Assembly (NCBI GenBank): GCA_002440905.1
Contig: DJWA01000009.1
Span: 1-23,562, forward strand
From: Candidatus Roizmanbacteria bacterium UBA6242
Lineage (GTDB): Bacteria; Patescibacteriota; Microgenomatia; UBA1406; GWC2-37-13
Length of the DNA: 23,562 bases
Direction of reading: 5' to 3'
Shown here piece after piece: positions 7,438 to 15,661 of this stretch; within the stretch, counting starts at the first letter, position 1; each line of letters opens with the position of its first letter. The notes under the pieces were generated by a model that had not been told where the DNA came from, did no database searches, and worked only from the letters and a program-made list of their open reading frames with translations. Position numbers and translations under genes: made by a program.

Positions 7438-8199
7438 ATGGCTATCCACAACAAAAATATCATCGTAGACAACCTTCTTTTACGGTACTACTTCTACAAT
7501 CCCAAGGGTGCAAAAAAAACACTTTTATTCCTCCACGGTTGGGGAGTCGACAGTCTTTCGTTTGGGAAGTTGATTGATCGTCTGACAACAAAAAAGTATT
7601 CCGTTTATCTACTGGATCTGCCGGGTTTCGGACAATCTCAGACACCCGCATCTGATTTTAACCTGGACAACTACGCGAATATTGTTAGCGGATTCGTCAA
7701 AAAACTTGGGCTTAAGGATGTCAACCTCATCGGACACTCTTTCGGAGGAAGGATCACGATAAAGTTGGCGTCTTCCAATGCTGAGTTTATAGACAAAATT
7801 GTCCTTGTTGATGCCGCCGGCATCAATACCCCGAGCACTTTCAGGAAGTTGGCTCTCAAATTCGCAAAAATAATAAAGCCACTTTTTATCCCCGAGTTTA
7901 TGCAGCCTTTAAGGAAAAAACTTTATTTGATGGTCGGGAGTGAATACTTGGACAACGTAGAGATGTCAAGGATATTTTCCAAGGTAGTTTCAGAAAACCT
8001 TACTCCGCTTCTACCGAAAATCAACAAGCCGACCCTTATCGTTTGGGGAGGCAAGGACAAGACTACCCCTCTTTATTATGCCGAACTTATGAAAAAACTA
8101 ATTATCGGGTCGAGATTGGTGGTTTTTGAGTCGGCCGGTCATTTCAGTTTTATTGACGAGCCGAATAAGTTTATGGAAGCCCTAACCAGATTCATATGA
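7438..8199 (+). CDS. Alpha/beta hydrolase fold protein
   Basis: A 253-aa hydrolase with a complete predicted catalytic triad. The nucleophile is S101 in GHSFGG (99-104), the acid is D207 in VWGGKDKTTP and the base is H235 in SAGHFSFIDEP. The oxyanion loop HGWG is at 33-36. The layout matches small esterase/epoxide-hydrolase/MhpC-type enzymes; substrate is unknown. No signal peptide is present, so it should be cytoplasmic. The stop overlaps the start of the MurF-like gene by 4 bp (ATGA), so the two are translationally coupled, and a role in cell-wall precursor metabolism is possible but unproven. Oddly, the ATG at 7438 overlaps a perfect TATAAT (7434-7439). If that box were a promoter the ATG would lie upstream of the message, so expression probably starts further upstream. 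Confidence 0.9.
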   Translation: MAIHNKNIIVDNLLLRYYFYNPKGAKKTLLFLHGWGVDSLSFGKLIDRLTTKKYSVYLLDLPGFGQSQTPASDFNLDNYANIVSGFVKKLGLKDVNLIGHSFGGRITIKLASSNAEFIDKIVLVDAAGINTPSTFRKLALKFAKIIKPLFIPEFMQPLRKKLYLMVGSEYLDNVEMSRIFSKVVSENLTPLLPKINKPTLIVWGGKDKTTPLYYAELMKKLIIGSRLVVFESAGHFSFIDEPNKFMEALTRFI

Positions 8200-9602
8200 A
8201 AACATTTGACAACGTATACTTCCAACTACTTCTGCTTCAACTTGAGGAATATGATCTGTTGAGGTACTTCAAGGCAATTATAAATACCCGCGGCATACCG
8301 CCCAAGAGGCCGGTTCGCAAGCCACTCGTCTGGACGTCAAAGATCAAACTGATTTACGCCTTATCGGTCGTGATGTTTCTGGCAATTCTTTTCGGAGTCA
8401 ATTCCTCAGGGTTTGCCCCAGAAATTAGAGTAATGTTATTTTTGCTATTGGCTATAATTCATTTCTTTTTTCATTTCATTTTTATTACAACAGCAGCTCT
8501 CTTGATTTCGCCCTTTGACTACTTAATAAAGGAGTTGACCATATACCGTGCGAAGATAAAGATCAAAAAATTCAAACAACTGAAGGTGATAGGGGTAGCC
8601 GGCAGTTACGGGAAAACCGGTATGAAAGAGTTTATCGCCTCAGTCGTAGAACAGAAATTCAATACTCTCAAGACCGAAGGCAGCGTCAACACTCCCTTTG
8701 CGATTGCCGACCTCATCCTTAAAAAGCTGACGCCTGAGACCGAGGTATTTATCGTTGAGATGGGTGAATATTACAGGGGGGATATAAAAAACATTTGCCA
8801 AATTACACGACCTGATATCGGTGTTATCACCGGCATTAACGAAGCCCATTTGGAAAGACTCAGGTCGATTGACAATACGGTCCTGACAATTTTCGAAATA
8901 GTTGAGAATATGAACCCCGAAGGAATGGTTGTACTAAATGGAAAGGATCGATTCGTGAAAACTAATTATAAAAGATTCGTAAAAAACCAAGAAGCCTACC
9001 TTTACCAAGATCGAAGCAATGTAGAGTTTGACGAAGATATGCCGGGTTACGTTTTGAATGTTTTGAAAAGCAAGGTATTTTTTCCGCTCCTTGGCGAATT
9101 CAATCTGGATAAGTTAGATGGTGCGATCTGGATCGGAAAAAAACTGGGTTTAAGCGATTCTCAGATAATAAACGGCGTTAAGAATATCAAGTCGGTCCCG
9201 CACCGCCTACAACCGATTGTAAACCCGACACTGAAAGCTTTAATAATCGATGACTCGTATAACGGAAACCCCGACGGCGTAAGGGAAGCGATAAAGACAC
9301 TTGGACTTTTTAAAAACAGAAGAAAGATATATGTCACCCCAGGACTCGTTGAGATGGGAGAAAAAAGCCCCGAGATTCACTATAATATAGGAGTGGGTTT
9401 GGCTGGGACGGCCGATTTGGTTGTCCTTATAAAAAACAGCGTTACCCCAGATATCGAGAGGGGACTGCTTAAGAAAGGGTTCAACCGAAAAAATATTGTT
9501 TGGTTTGATTCGGCAGAAGAAGCATATAAAAACGTTAAGAACTTTGCCAAGCCGGGAACAGTCGTCCTTTTGCAGAACGACTGGCCAGATAATTATATAT
9601 AA
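8196..9602 (+). CDS. MurF-like Mur ligase with N-terminal membrane helices
   Basis: A 468-aa Mur ligase resembling UDP-MurNAc-tripeptide:D-Ala-D-Ala ligase, the last cytoplasmic step in making the pentapeptide precursor. The ATP-binding loop GVAGSYGKT is at 133-141, followed by SVNTPF (163-168), VEMGEYYRGDI (187-197), ITGINEAHLE (211-220), PHRLQ (335-339) and DDSYNGNP (352-359), all in MurF order. Two features are unusual. Residues 1-125 hold two or three hydrophobic helices (about 50-70 and 78-105) instead of the usual UDP-binding domain. The lysine that is carbamylated in Mur ligases (in AKxEI) appears replaced by isoleucine near residue 232 (LTIFEIVEN). It is coupled to the upstream hydrolase gene and followed 68 bp later by ddl, which would make its D-Ala-D-Ala substrate. 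Confidence 0.85.
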   Translation: MKTFDNVYFQLLLLQLEEYDLLRYFKAIINTRGIPPKRPVRKPLVWTSKIKLIYALSVVMFLAILFGVNSSGFAPEIRVMLFLLLAIIHFFFHFIFITTAALLISPFDYLIKELTIYRAKIKIKKFKQLKVIGVAGSYGKTGMKEFIASVVEQKFNTLKTEGSVNTPFAIADLILKKLTPETEVFIVEMGEYYRGDIKNICQITRPDIGVITGINEAHLERLRSIDNTVLTIFEIVENMNPEGMVVLNGKDRFVKTNYKRFVKNQEAYLYQDRSNVEFDEDMPGYVLNVLKSKVFFPLLGEFNLDKLDGAIWIGKKLGLSDSQIINGVKNIKSVPHRLQPIVNPTLKALIIDDSYNGNPDGVREAIKTLGLFKNRRKIYVTPGLVEMGEKSPEIHYNIGVGLAGTADLVVLIKNSVTPDIERGLLKKGFNRKNIVWFDSAEEAYKNVKNFAKPGTVVLLQNDWPDNYI

Positions 9603-9670
9603 GACATATCGGCTGACATATTGTGCCGGAGTGTTTGGTTAAGGTAATTAGTTTTTTAATTTTTAAAATT

Positions 9671-10840
9671 ATGAAAACCATCGGAGTCTTTTTCGGTTCC
9701 CGCAGTCCCGAGCATGATGTTTCAATTGTTACTGCCCAACTTATCATCTCCGGCCTAAAACAACTCGGATACAAAACCGTTCCCGTCTATATCGATAAAA
9801 AAGGGCGGTGGCTCATAAACGAAAAATTGGGAAGTATGAAGTTTTTTACTGATCCCAACATTTCCTCAAATTTAACAAAGGTAAAGAATTTTTATTTGGA
9901 GTTACAGCAGGAAACGGGCAAGCCAAACTTTAAAGAAAAATCATTATTGGCAAAAAATATTTCCATAGATTTGGCATTCCCTGCTTTTCATGGTCAAAAT
10001 GGCGAAGACGGGACTTTTCAGGGTATGATGGAGCTTTTAAATATTCCCTACGTCGGCTGCGACACCGCCTCTTCGGCCGTATCGATGGATAAGATTTTGA
10101 CAAAACTTCTGTACAAAGCGGCAGATGTGCCGACAACTGAGTTTGTGACGGTAACGAATTTTGATTGGATGAATAATAGAGGAGACGTTTTTAAGATGAC
10201 CGGCGCGCTGAAATTTCCCCTAATAATCAAGCCCGCCCGACTCGGTTCTTCAATTGGAATATCCAAAGCCTCCACACGTAAAGAACTCGAATACGCAATT
10301 GAAGTTGCTCTCCACTATGATCCAAAGGTGATCGTCGAGGAAGCAGTTACAGATTTAATGGACGTGACCTGTTGCGTAATCGGGAACGATGACCCCGAAC
10401 CGTCACTTCTACAAGAGTCTGTCTTTCAAAGCGAGTTTTTTTCATATGAAGATAAATACCTTAAAGACGGCGGCGCCCAGACCGGCAAAGCAGAAAAAAA
10501 CATAATTATTCCCGCCAGATTGGATAAAAAAACTACTACAGACATTCAAAATGCCGCGGTTCAGATCTTTAAACTTGTTGGATGCTCCGGCATTGCTCGC
10601 GTCGATTTTCTATACAATAAAAAGACCAAAAAATGGTTTGCCAACGAAATCAACACGTTGCCAGGTACCCTTTACCATCATTTATGGAAGAAGACGGGAA
10701 TAGAGTTTTCCGACCTGTTGGAGAAACTTATCGGTTACGCCGAAGAAAGATATCGATTAAAGAAAAACATTACCTATACTTTCGAGTCATCGATTCTGAC
10801 GAAAACTTCTTCGACAAAGCTATCATTGAAAGGTATGTAA
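9671..10840 (+). CDS. ddl: D-alanine--D-alanine ligase
   Basis: A 389-aa ATP-grasp ligase joining two D-alanines. Numbering from ATG 9671: N-terminal GSRSPEHDVS at 9-18, FPAFHGQNGEDGTFQG at 103-118, SMDK at 138-141, the ATP-grasp segment KPARLGSSIG at 187-196, and metal ligands in ARVDF (D312) and NEINTLPG (325-332). The segment after NEINTLPG is TLYHHLWKKTG, shorter than the usual GFT..SMYP loop that closes the second substrate site; I associate this form with CPR sequences. An open frame extends upstream to 9623, but the added residues do not match the family, and the ATG at 9671 begins the expected MKTIGVFFGS strand. It sits between the MurF-like gene (68 bp) and the aminotransferase gene (42 bp). 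Confidence 0.93.
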   Translation: MKTIGVFFGSRSPEHDVSIVTAQLIISGLKQLGYKTVPVYIDKKGRWLINEKLGSMKFFTDPNISSNLTKVKNFYLELQQETGKPNFKEKSLLAKNISIDLAFPAFHGQNGEDGTFQGMMELLNIPYVGCDTASSAVSMDKILTKLLYKAADVPTTEFVTVTNFDWMNNRGDVFKMTGALKFPLIIKPARLGSSIGISKASTRKELEYAIEVALHYDPKVIVEEAVTDLMDVTCCVIGNDDPEPSLLQESVFQSEFFSYEDKYLKDGGAQTGKAEKNIIIPARLDKKTTTDIQNAAVQIFKLVGCSGIARVDFLYNKKTKKWFANEINTLPGTLYHHLWKKTGIEFSDLLEKLIGYAEERYRLKKNITYTFESSILTKTSSTKLSLKGM

Positions 10841-10841
10841 T

Positions 10842-10870
10842 TTGTAAAAAGAGCCTTACGGTAGTATAAT
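10842..10870 (+). promoter_or_regulatory. Promoter of the large aminotransferase gene
   Basis: -35 TTGTAA (10842-10847), a 17-bp spacer and a perfect -10 TATAAT (10865-10870). It starts one base after the ddl stop. The ATG at 10883 lies 12 bp after the -10, giving a leader of about 5 nt. Confidence 0.65.
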
Positions 10871-10882
10871 TGGCTTAATTTT

Positions 10883-12523
10883 ATGGCCAGCCTAGAATAC
10901 ACAACAGAGGCAGCTCAACAACTCACAAGAAGCGTTATCCAAAAGTATTATCAAGGAATTCTCCAAGGTATCTTTCCCAATCCGCTCCGTGCTATGGAAG
11001 ATTGCGCGCAAGAGATGACTACGACTTTAAAGAGAAACAAATTTCCCGATACTTTCAATCCGTTGGTCGCAACTATCGGCGACGTTAGCAGTCTGGGCTT
11101 TAACAGGAAAATGGATCCTGACGAGAGGGAGGAAATACGAGATCAGTCGTTACAGAGCGGAGAAGAAATAGACTTCAGACTATTCACGAGAGATCCTTTC
11201 GAATCTGAATTTGCCGGCGTTGCCAACGACCTTGGTCTTTACCCGGGGGCAAAATTCTACGGCAAGGAAAGTAAATTCGTAAAAATATTAAAACGTTATC
11301 GGCGGATTTTTGAAGACGCCGAAAAGTGGGGGAAAACCAGTCTTTTGAGATATGAAACGTCGGGGAGGGGATCGACCCAATCAAGAAACCTTTTTGCCGA
11401 CCAAGCAAAAAGCTTAGGCATTGATGTTGAAAGTGATGACGTTTGGCTGACTGAGGGGGGTATGGGAGCTTTAAACAGGTTGGGTATCTCTATAAATTCT
11501 TATTTTGAGAATCCTCAAGATCCAAAAACTGCGCCAAGAAAAGCTCGATTATTGGCTCCTTTACCTTGTTTTACTATGGTACCCAAAGCCCAAAAGGAGC
11601 TTGGACTTGAAGTCTCATATATCAACGCCCAGGATCTCCCGGGTCAGGAGTTAGACGGCCAAAGACTTAAAAGATATTTTGAAGAACAAGCGGAATTGGC
11701 TAATGTTTACGGAGGCAAAAAGGATTTTATCCCGGACATAATGTATCTAACACCTGCCGACAATCCGACCGCAAGATCGGTTGACCCGGAAAAACTTAGA
11801 AGCCTTATCTTGATGGCAAGAGAAGCCAACCCGGAAATGGTTTTCTTTTTCGACATGGCCTATATGAAACTCATTCCCAAAAAGAAAGCTGAAGCGATCA
11901 TAAACGTCATCAAGGAAACCGGCGCCATCGACCATGCAGCATTTGCTTTTTCGGACTCAAAAAGACTCGGACAACCGGGCAGCCGTTTCGGAGCTATCGT
12001 CATCCCGAAAAACTCATCAATATATGGAAAAAAACTTGGGACCGGTGACGGCCGGATCCAGGAAACTACAAGGACGATTAATCCAGGGTGGTCGGTTGAG
12101 ACCGACGTCATGTACCAAGCGGTCAATAAATTTGTTGATAAAGAAGATGTCGAAGGCTACCAAAAACTTCTAAGACAAAGACAAACGGCACTCCTTGAAG
12201 TATTGAAAGATCTTGATCCGACAGGTAGATATTTCAAAAATCTCGACAAGATCCACATTCCAATAGATGAGAACAAGGACGCTCCAGAAGGTACAATTAC
12301 CCAAGATGTTCCATTGTATCTTTGGGTTGAAATCAACAAAGATGAGGGGAACTTCCTCAAAAAATGCTTCGACATTATATCCGACCTGAATATCGTTGGA
12401 GTCCCGGGAACCGTATTCGGGGATAGCGGCCATATGAGGTTTTCCGTTGGCGTCATCTCGACGCTCGATATCCTCAAGAAATCGGATAAGGTAATGAGAA
12501 GATGGATTGACCGAATGAGTTAA
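10883..12523 (+). CDS. Fold-type-I PLP-dependent aminotransferase-like protein
   Basis: A 546-aa protein with the core of a class I/II aminotransferase. The Schiff-base lysine is probably K360 in FSDSKRLGQPGSRFGA. D324 in FFFDMAYMKL would contact the pyridine nitrogen, with Y327 nearby (usual motif DEAY). N294 in the PADNPTA turn stands for the usual NPTG, and R519 in GHMRFSVG is the likely carboxylate-binding arginine. At 546 aa it is about 150 aa longer than a typical family member. The extra length is mainly N-terminal (1-150) and in a charged insertion around 255-285. Substrate is unknown. Proximity to ddl suggests an alanine or amino-acid supply role, but this is only context. Its stop codon interlocks with that of the convergent permease gene in TTAA. 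Confidence 0.8.
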   Translation: MASLEYTTEAAQQLTRSVIQKYYQGILQGIFPNPLRAMEDCAQEMTTTLKRNKFPDTFNPLVATIGDVSSLGFNRKMDPDEREEIRDQSLQSGEEIDFRLFTRDPFESEFAGVANDLGLYPGAKFYGKESKFVKILKRYRRIFEDAEKWGKTSLLRYETSGRGSTQSRNLFADQAKSLGIDVESDDVWLTEGGMGALNRLGISINSYFENPQDPKTAPRKARLLAPLPCFTMVPKAQKELGLEVSYINAQDLPGQELDGQRLKRYFEEQAELANVYGGKKDFIPDIMYLTPADNPTARSVDPEKLRSLILMAREANPEMVFFFDMAYMKLIPKKKAEAIINVIKETGAIDHAAFAFSDSKRLGQPGSRFGAIVIPKNSSIYGKKLGTGDGRIQETTRTINPGWSVETDVMYQAVNKFVDKEDVEGYQKLLRQRQTALLEVLKDLDPTGRYFKNLDKIHIPIDENKDAPEGTITQDVPLYLWVEINKDEGNFLKKCFDIISDLNIVGVPGTVFGDSGHMRFSVGVISTLDILKKSDKVMRRWIDRMS

Positions 12524-13308
12524 CCTTCAAGCCTTGCAAACTGGCCAATATTCTTTGACTTGTTGAACATGGCGTTGAAAAATACGACCGATAAGGCAAC
12601 AAAAACTAGGTTAAGCAGAAATGCCGTGATTATGCTTTGCCATTGGATAGTCTGGTCGGCGACGTTTATCCTGGCTGCCTCAAAAACATGTGTCGGCGGA
12701 AACAGATAAGCTACGGACTGTAATGGTTTGGGCAAGACCGACACCGGATAGATGACCGCCATCAAAGGTTGGAAGAAAGTTATTAGACCCCAGGCGAATG
12801 CCTGGATTCTGGTCCCGAACCTAAAGATCAAACCGAGGATAATTATTCCGAATCCGAAAGCGAAGATCGTCAGGTTGCCAAAATGAAAAAACAAATTGAG
12901 TATCCCCAAATCGAGAATGTTAAAATGGAAAATCCAGTAGGAAATAAGACTTCCAAGGGACATAACCATAAGAGACTTGACCGAACCTGAAAGGGTATAT
13001 GCCAACAGATATTCCTTATTGGAAACAGGTGTTATAAAAATGTTTGTCAAGTTTCTGGACCAAACCTCCCAAAGACACCCAACGGCAATCGAGTACTGGG
13101 TTATATTTATAACCTGCCAAAGGATCGTCCCCAAGAGGACGTAGTTAGCAATGACGCTACCGGTAACTCCGGCTAGATAAATCGTCAAGAACCCGAAAAC
13201 GATTATTGACCACAGCGGATAGATGATGATGTCATTTATAACCTCGTAAGAATTACGGGTAATGAAAAGCTCCTGCATTATTAAGGCTCTTACGCGACTT
13301 AGTGACAT
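12520..13308 (-). CDS. ABC-2 type transporter permease
   Basis: A 262-aa permease with about six membrane helices, resembling ABC-2 exporters of the DrrB/NodJ kind. An amphipathic N-terminus (MSLSRVRALIMQELFITRNSYEVIND) precedes the first helix. The C-terminal part holds FFQPLMAVIYPVSVLPKPLQSVAYLFPPTHVFEAAR, whose P..V.P...Q..A...P.TH..E.(A/F)R pattern is the ABC-2 signature. The start chosen, 13308, lies 4 bp after the ATPase stop. An upstream ATG at 13341 would overlap the ATPase gene by 29 bp and adds residues lacking family features. It works with the ATPase gene upstream; substrate is not predictable (lipid, polysaccharide or drug). Its stop shares TTAA with the convergent aminotransferase gene. 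Confidence 0.88.
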   Translation of the reverse strand: MSLSRVRALIMQELFITRNSYEVINDIIIYPLWSIIVFGFLTIYLAGVTGSVIANYVLLGTILWQVINITQYSIAVGCLWEVWSRNLTNIFITPVSNKEYLLAYTLSGSVKSLMVMSLGSLISYWIFHFNILDLGILNLFFHFGNLTIFAFGFGIIILGLIFRFGTRIQAFAWGLITFFQPLMAVIYPVSVLPKPLQSVAYLFPPTHVFEAARINVADQTIQWQSIITAFLLNLVFVALSVVFFNAMFNKSKNIGQFARLEG

Positions 13309-13312
13309 ATTC

Positions 13313-14221
13313 TCATGTTCTTGAAATTTGTAAAAATACATCTTCGAGGGTTGGTTTTTCTATCTCTATGTCGGTTATCCAGATATCGTGATTGGTGACG
13401 CCATATATTATCTTGGGAACCATCTTCTCCCGGGTTTTGACTAAAACGACGTTTTTATCCTGGAATATATATTCCAGTTCGTTGTCCCTCAAATACTTCT
13501 CCAAGACTTTTTTGTCGGAATCATAAGTCAATCTTAATGTCGTTATCTCTATCTTCTTGGTCAAATTAAGGGGCGTATCCACGGCGGCGATTTTACCGTG
13601 GTTAAGGAATATCACCCGGTCGCAAATGCGCGAGACTTCTCTCATGTCGTGGCTCGTATAAAGGATTGTCGCTTTCCTGGTCTTTTTAAGGTCCTCGATA
13701 AGAGCCAATGTTTTGTCGGCAATATCCGGATCGAGGGAAGCCGTTGGTTCGTCCATGAGAATTATTTCCGGGTCGTTAAGCAAGGCCTTGATAAAATTTA
13801 TCCTAGTTTTTTGACCGGTTGACAGATCTTTAAAACGCTCGTTTAAAAGATGCATAATTTCGAAATACTCGACTAGTTTCATAATTTTTCCTTTGGCGTC
13901 CCTGACTCCATAAAGGCCGGCAAAAACGAGCAGGTTCTGGAGAACCGTAATCCTATTTTGAAGCGTGTTGAAGGCCGAAGTAAAATTTATTCTCGACAGG
14001 CTTTCCTGCTTGTTGTTCTCAAAATCGCGACCAAAGTAGAGGATCGATCCCGTAGAGGGGGTGGTTAGCCCGAGAAGCATCTGAATAGTTGTTGTCTTAC
14101 CAGCGCCGTTTGGCCCCAATAACCCAAGAATCTCGCCTTTTCTTAACGAAAACGAGATCTTGTCAACGGCAGTAAATTTACCAAATTTTTTTGTAAGATC
14201 CTTAACTTCAAGCACGTCCAT
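13313..14221 (-). CDS. ABC transporter ATP-binding protein (ABC-2 exporter)
   Basis: A 302-aa ATPase partner of the permease at 12520-13308. Walker A GPNGAGKTT is at 36-44, the signature LSTGQ at 133-137 (Thr where LSGGQ has Gly), Walker B IILMDEP at about 153-159 and the switch histidine in SHD at 190-192. A C-terminal extension of about 80 residues after the H-loop is typical of CcmA/DrrA-type exporter ATPases. The start is set at 14221 (MDVLEVKDL). The longer frame from 14230 would begin inside a TATAAT -10 box, which cannot be part of a message made from that promoter. The start at 14221 lies 7 bp after the box, so the transcript should be leaderless. The gene is divergent from the GHSAG hydrolase gene at 14324. 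Confidence 0.92.
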   Translation of the reverse strand: MDVLEVKDLTKKFGKFTAVDKISFSLRKGEILGLLGPNGAGKTTTIQMLLGLTTPSTGSILYFGRDFENNKQESLSRINFTSAFNTLQNRITVLQNLLVFAGLYGVRDAKGKIMKLVEYFEIMHLLNERFKDLSTGQKTRINFIKALLNDPEIILMDEPTASLDPDIADKTLALIEDLKKTRKATILYTSHDMREVSRICDRVIFLNHGKIAAVDTPLNLTKKIEITTLRLTYDSDKKVLEKYLRDNELEYIFQDKNVVLVKTREKMVPKIIYGVTNHDIWITDIEIEKPTLEDVFLQISRT

Positions 14222-14228
14222 GTATATC

Positions 14229-14234
14229 ATTATA
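14229..14234 (-). promoter_or_regulatory. -10 box of the ABC exporter operon; decides the start codon
   Basis: TATAAT on the minus strand. The ATG at 14230 overlaps it, while the ATG at 14221 follows 7 bp after it. This favours the shorter protein and a leaderless transcript. Confidence 0.6.
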
Positions 14235-14267
14235 CATCACAATATTGCATATGTAAGAAAGGATTGA

Positions 14268-14312
14268 TATAATAGGCCAAACTAATACATTTGGTAAACG
14301 AGTTGTATTAGT
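14268..14312 (+). promoter_or_regulatory. -10 box and 5'-leader hairpin before the GHSAG hydrolase gene
   Basis: TATAAT at 14268-14273 would start a transcript near 14280, giving a leader of about 44 nt, long for this window. The leader opens with a perfect 9-bp inverted repeat: ACTAATACA (14281-14289) and TGTATTAGT (14304-14312), separated by 14 nt. It could fold as an RNA hairpin at the extreme 5' end or act as an operator. No Shine-Dalgarno sequence precedes the ATG at 14324. Confidence 0.5.
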
Positions 14313-14323
14313 CGACTAAAATT

Positions 14324-15619
14324 ATGGAGCCGCAAACAAAAAGTATCGGTACATCATCGGCCGCTCCGGAAGCATCAAGCCGAACTCCTTACCGAGTGGA
14401 AAAACTCCCCGGAATGTTTGCCGAGGGAGACCTTGCAAAAAGATATAATATAATCCTCAATTTGGATGGACCAGATGTCCCGAAGCAAATTGTCATGCCT
14501 GTTTGGTGCCAGAACGAAATGGACGTTGAAGGTTACCTTTCCCAGGACCACAAGCCGGACTCATATCTTCTCATGTCTGGCTTATTGGCCAGTCCCGACC
14601 AGTTCAACTGGCCGGAATTATCGGCGATAAAAAACCTTGCTCAGGCTGTCCGCGAAGCCAAACAATCGAAGGTTTCCAACGATACGCCGATTGACTACAA
14701 CCCGGTTTTCATTGGTATGGCCGGGCCGGGATTTGACGGCAGCGAGGTTCTTGCCAACGATTCCAAGACAAAAATTAATCCGGAGCGCGTCAGCGTCGAA
14801 GTGTATAACAAGATGATTACACAGGCGGAGGCCAAACTGAAGTTTGGACCGGAAGTCGCGTATATTGGCCATTCTGCAGGTGCTGCCGCAAACCTATTAC
14901 ACAAGTCCCTGGAAAAAAAGCACAATCGTAAGTATGTCGCTCTTCATCCGGCGATCCAAATCGACAAAGCCACCCAGTTTCTATTTGTCAAATTCCTTTT
15001 GAACTTCATTCCATACATTCAAGGGTTGGATAAAGTGTTCAAGTCCGAAATTGCGCCGGTTTTGGCAAAAGACGTCGTCCGAATCCTGAACGGTTACGGT
15101 TACGTCGGCTCGGTTAAGACTTTAGCTGACGTTTTCAGGTTTCTAGCCCAAACCGACTTTAACAAACTACCCTCGCAAGTACAAAGACAGGTGAACTTGC
15201 ATGTTGAGGAAATCTTTGAACATCTGAATGCGGCAATCGCTAAAACAATCGACCTCCAGCGGGTCCACAACCGAGGTGAAGAAACCAGAATGGGTTCGCT
15301 AATCATAACCGGCGAAGACGACCTTATAACTTTCGTTGAAGATATTCAGGCGGAATACGGCATGATTACCGTGTTTGACGGTGCTCATCATGACGATTTC
15401 TTCACCGATCCTAAGCTGCAGAAGAAATATGTCGACCTTATCGTCAAATACCTGGAATCGGATTGGACCCCGGAATCAAGGAATGCCACTCAAACCGGCC
15501 AATACCAAAAACTGACGCCCACCAACTTAAGGCGCTTTTTGAAATTCTTGGGTCGGATATTAGGTAAATATGACAAATCGGCAAGAACTTCGCCTTTTTT
15601 CAACAGTAGAGTTAGCTAA
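14324..15619 (+). CDS. Large alpha/beta hydrolase-like protein with GHSAG motif
   Basis: A 431-aa protein. The nucleophile elbow is GHSAG at 182-186 (S184), preceded by the strand VAYI. A later strand, SLIITGEDDLITF, gives a candidate acid D332 or D333, and DGAHHDDFF supplies a histidine at 355 or 356, so a complete triad is plausible. It differs from small hydrolases in three ways: an N-terminal disordered Ser/Ala/Pro-rich stretch (1-22), a large helical cap between about 215 and 320, and a basic C-terminal tail of about 55 residues. No signal peptide or membrane helix is seen. Substrate is unknown; lipase or esterase families share the GHSAG elbow. The second phosphatase gene follows closely but has its own -10 box. 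Confidence 0.75.
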   Translation: MEPQTKSIGTSSAAPEASSRTPYRVEKLPGMFAEGDLAKRYNIILNLDGPDVPKQIVMPVWCQNEMDVEGYLSQDHKPDSYLLMSGLLASPDQFNWPELSAIKNLAQAVREAKQSKVSNDTPIDYNPVFIGMAGPGFDGSEVLANDSKTKINPERVSVEVYNKMITQAEAKLKFGPEVAYIGHSAGAAANLLHKSLEKKHNRKYVALHPAIQIDKATQFLFVKFLLNFIPYIQGLDKVFKSEIAPVLAKDVVRILNGYGYVGSVKTLADVFRFLAQTDFNKLPSQVQRQVNLHVEEIFEHLNAAIAKTIDLQRVHNRGEETRMGSLIITGEDDLITFVEDIQAEYGMITVFDGAHHDDFFTDPKLQKKYVDLIVKYLESDWTPESRNATQTGQYQKLTPTNLRRFLKFLGRILGKYDKSARTSPFFNSRVS

Positions 15620-15646
15620 CCTAACATCGGCCTTTGACAAATGAGT

Positions 15647-15652
15647 TATAAT
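15647..15652 (+). promoter_or_regulatory. -10 box upstream of the second inositol monophosphatase
   Basis: TATAAT ending 9 bp before the ATG at 15662. The longer frame beginning at ATG 15641 would include this box inside the coding sequence. No usable -35 was found: the TTGACA at 15634-15639 is only 7 bp away. Confidence 0.45.
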
Positions 15653-15661
15653 ACCGAGTAT

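Noticed and set aside
9623..9670. N-terminal extension of Ddl
   Set aside because: The 16 added residues do not fit the ATP-grasp ligase N-terminus, which begins at the ATG at 9671.
10883..12523. Assignment as aspartate 4-decarboxylase, suggested by length and ddl neighbour
   Set aside because: Its NPTG- and DEAY-equivalent segments do not match what I know of that enzyme, so only the fold-type call is kept.
12520..12523. Interlocked stop codons (TTAA) of the aminotransferase and ABC permease genes
   Set aside because: Noted as extreme compactness only; such convergent overlaps are common in small genomes and need no special explanation.
15634..15652. TTGACA followed by TATAAT as a canonical promoter
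   Set aside because: Only 7 bp separate the two hexamers, far from the 16-18 bp needed; the TTGACA is probably fortuitous.
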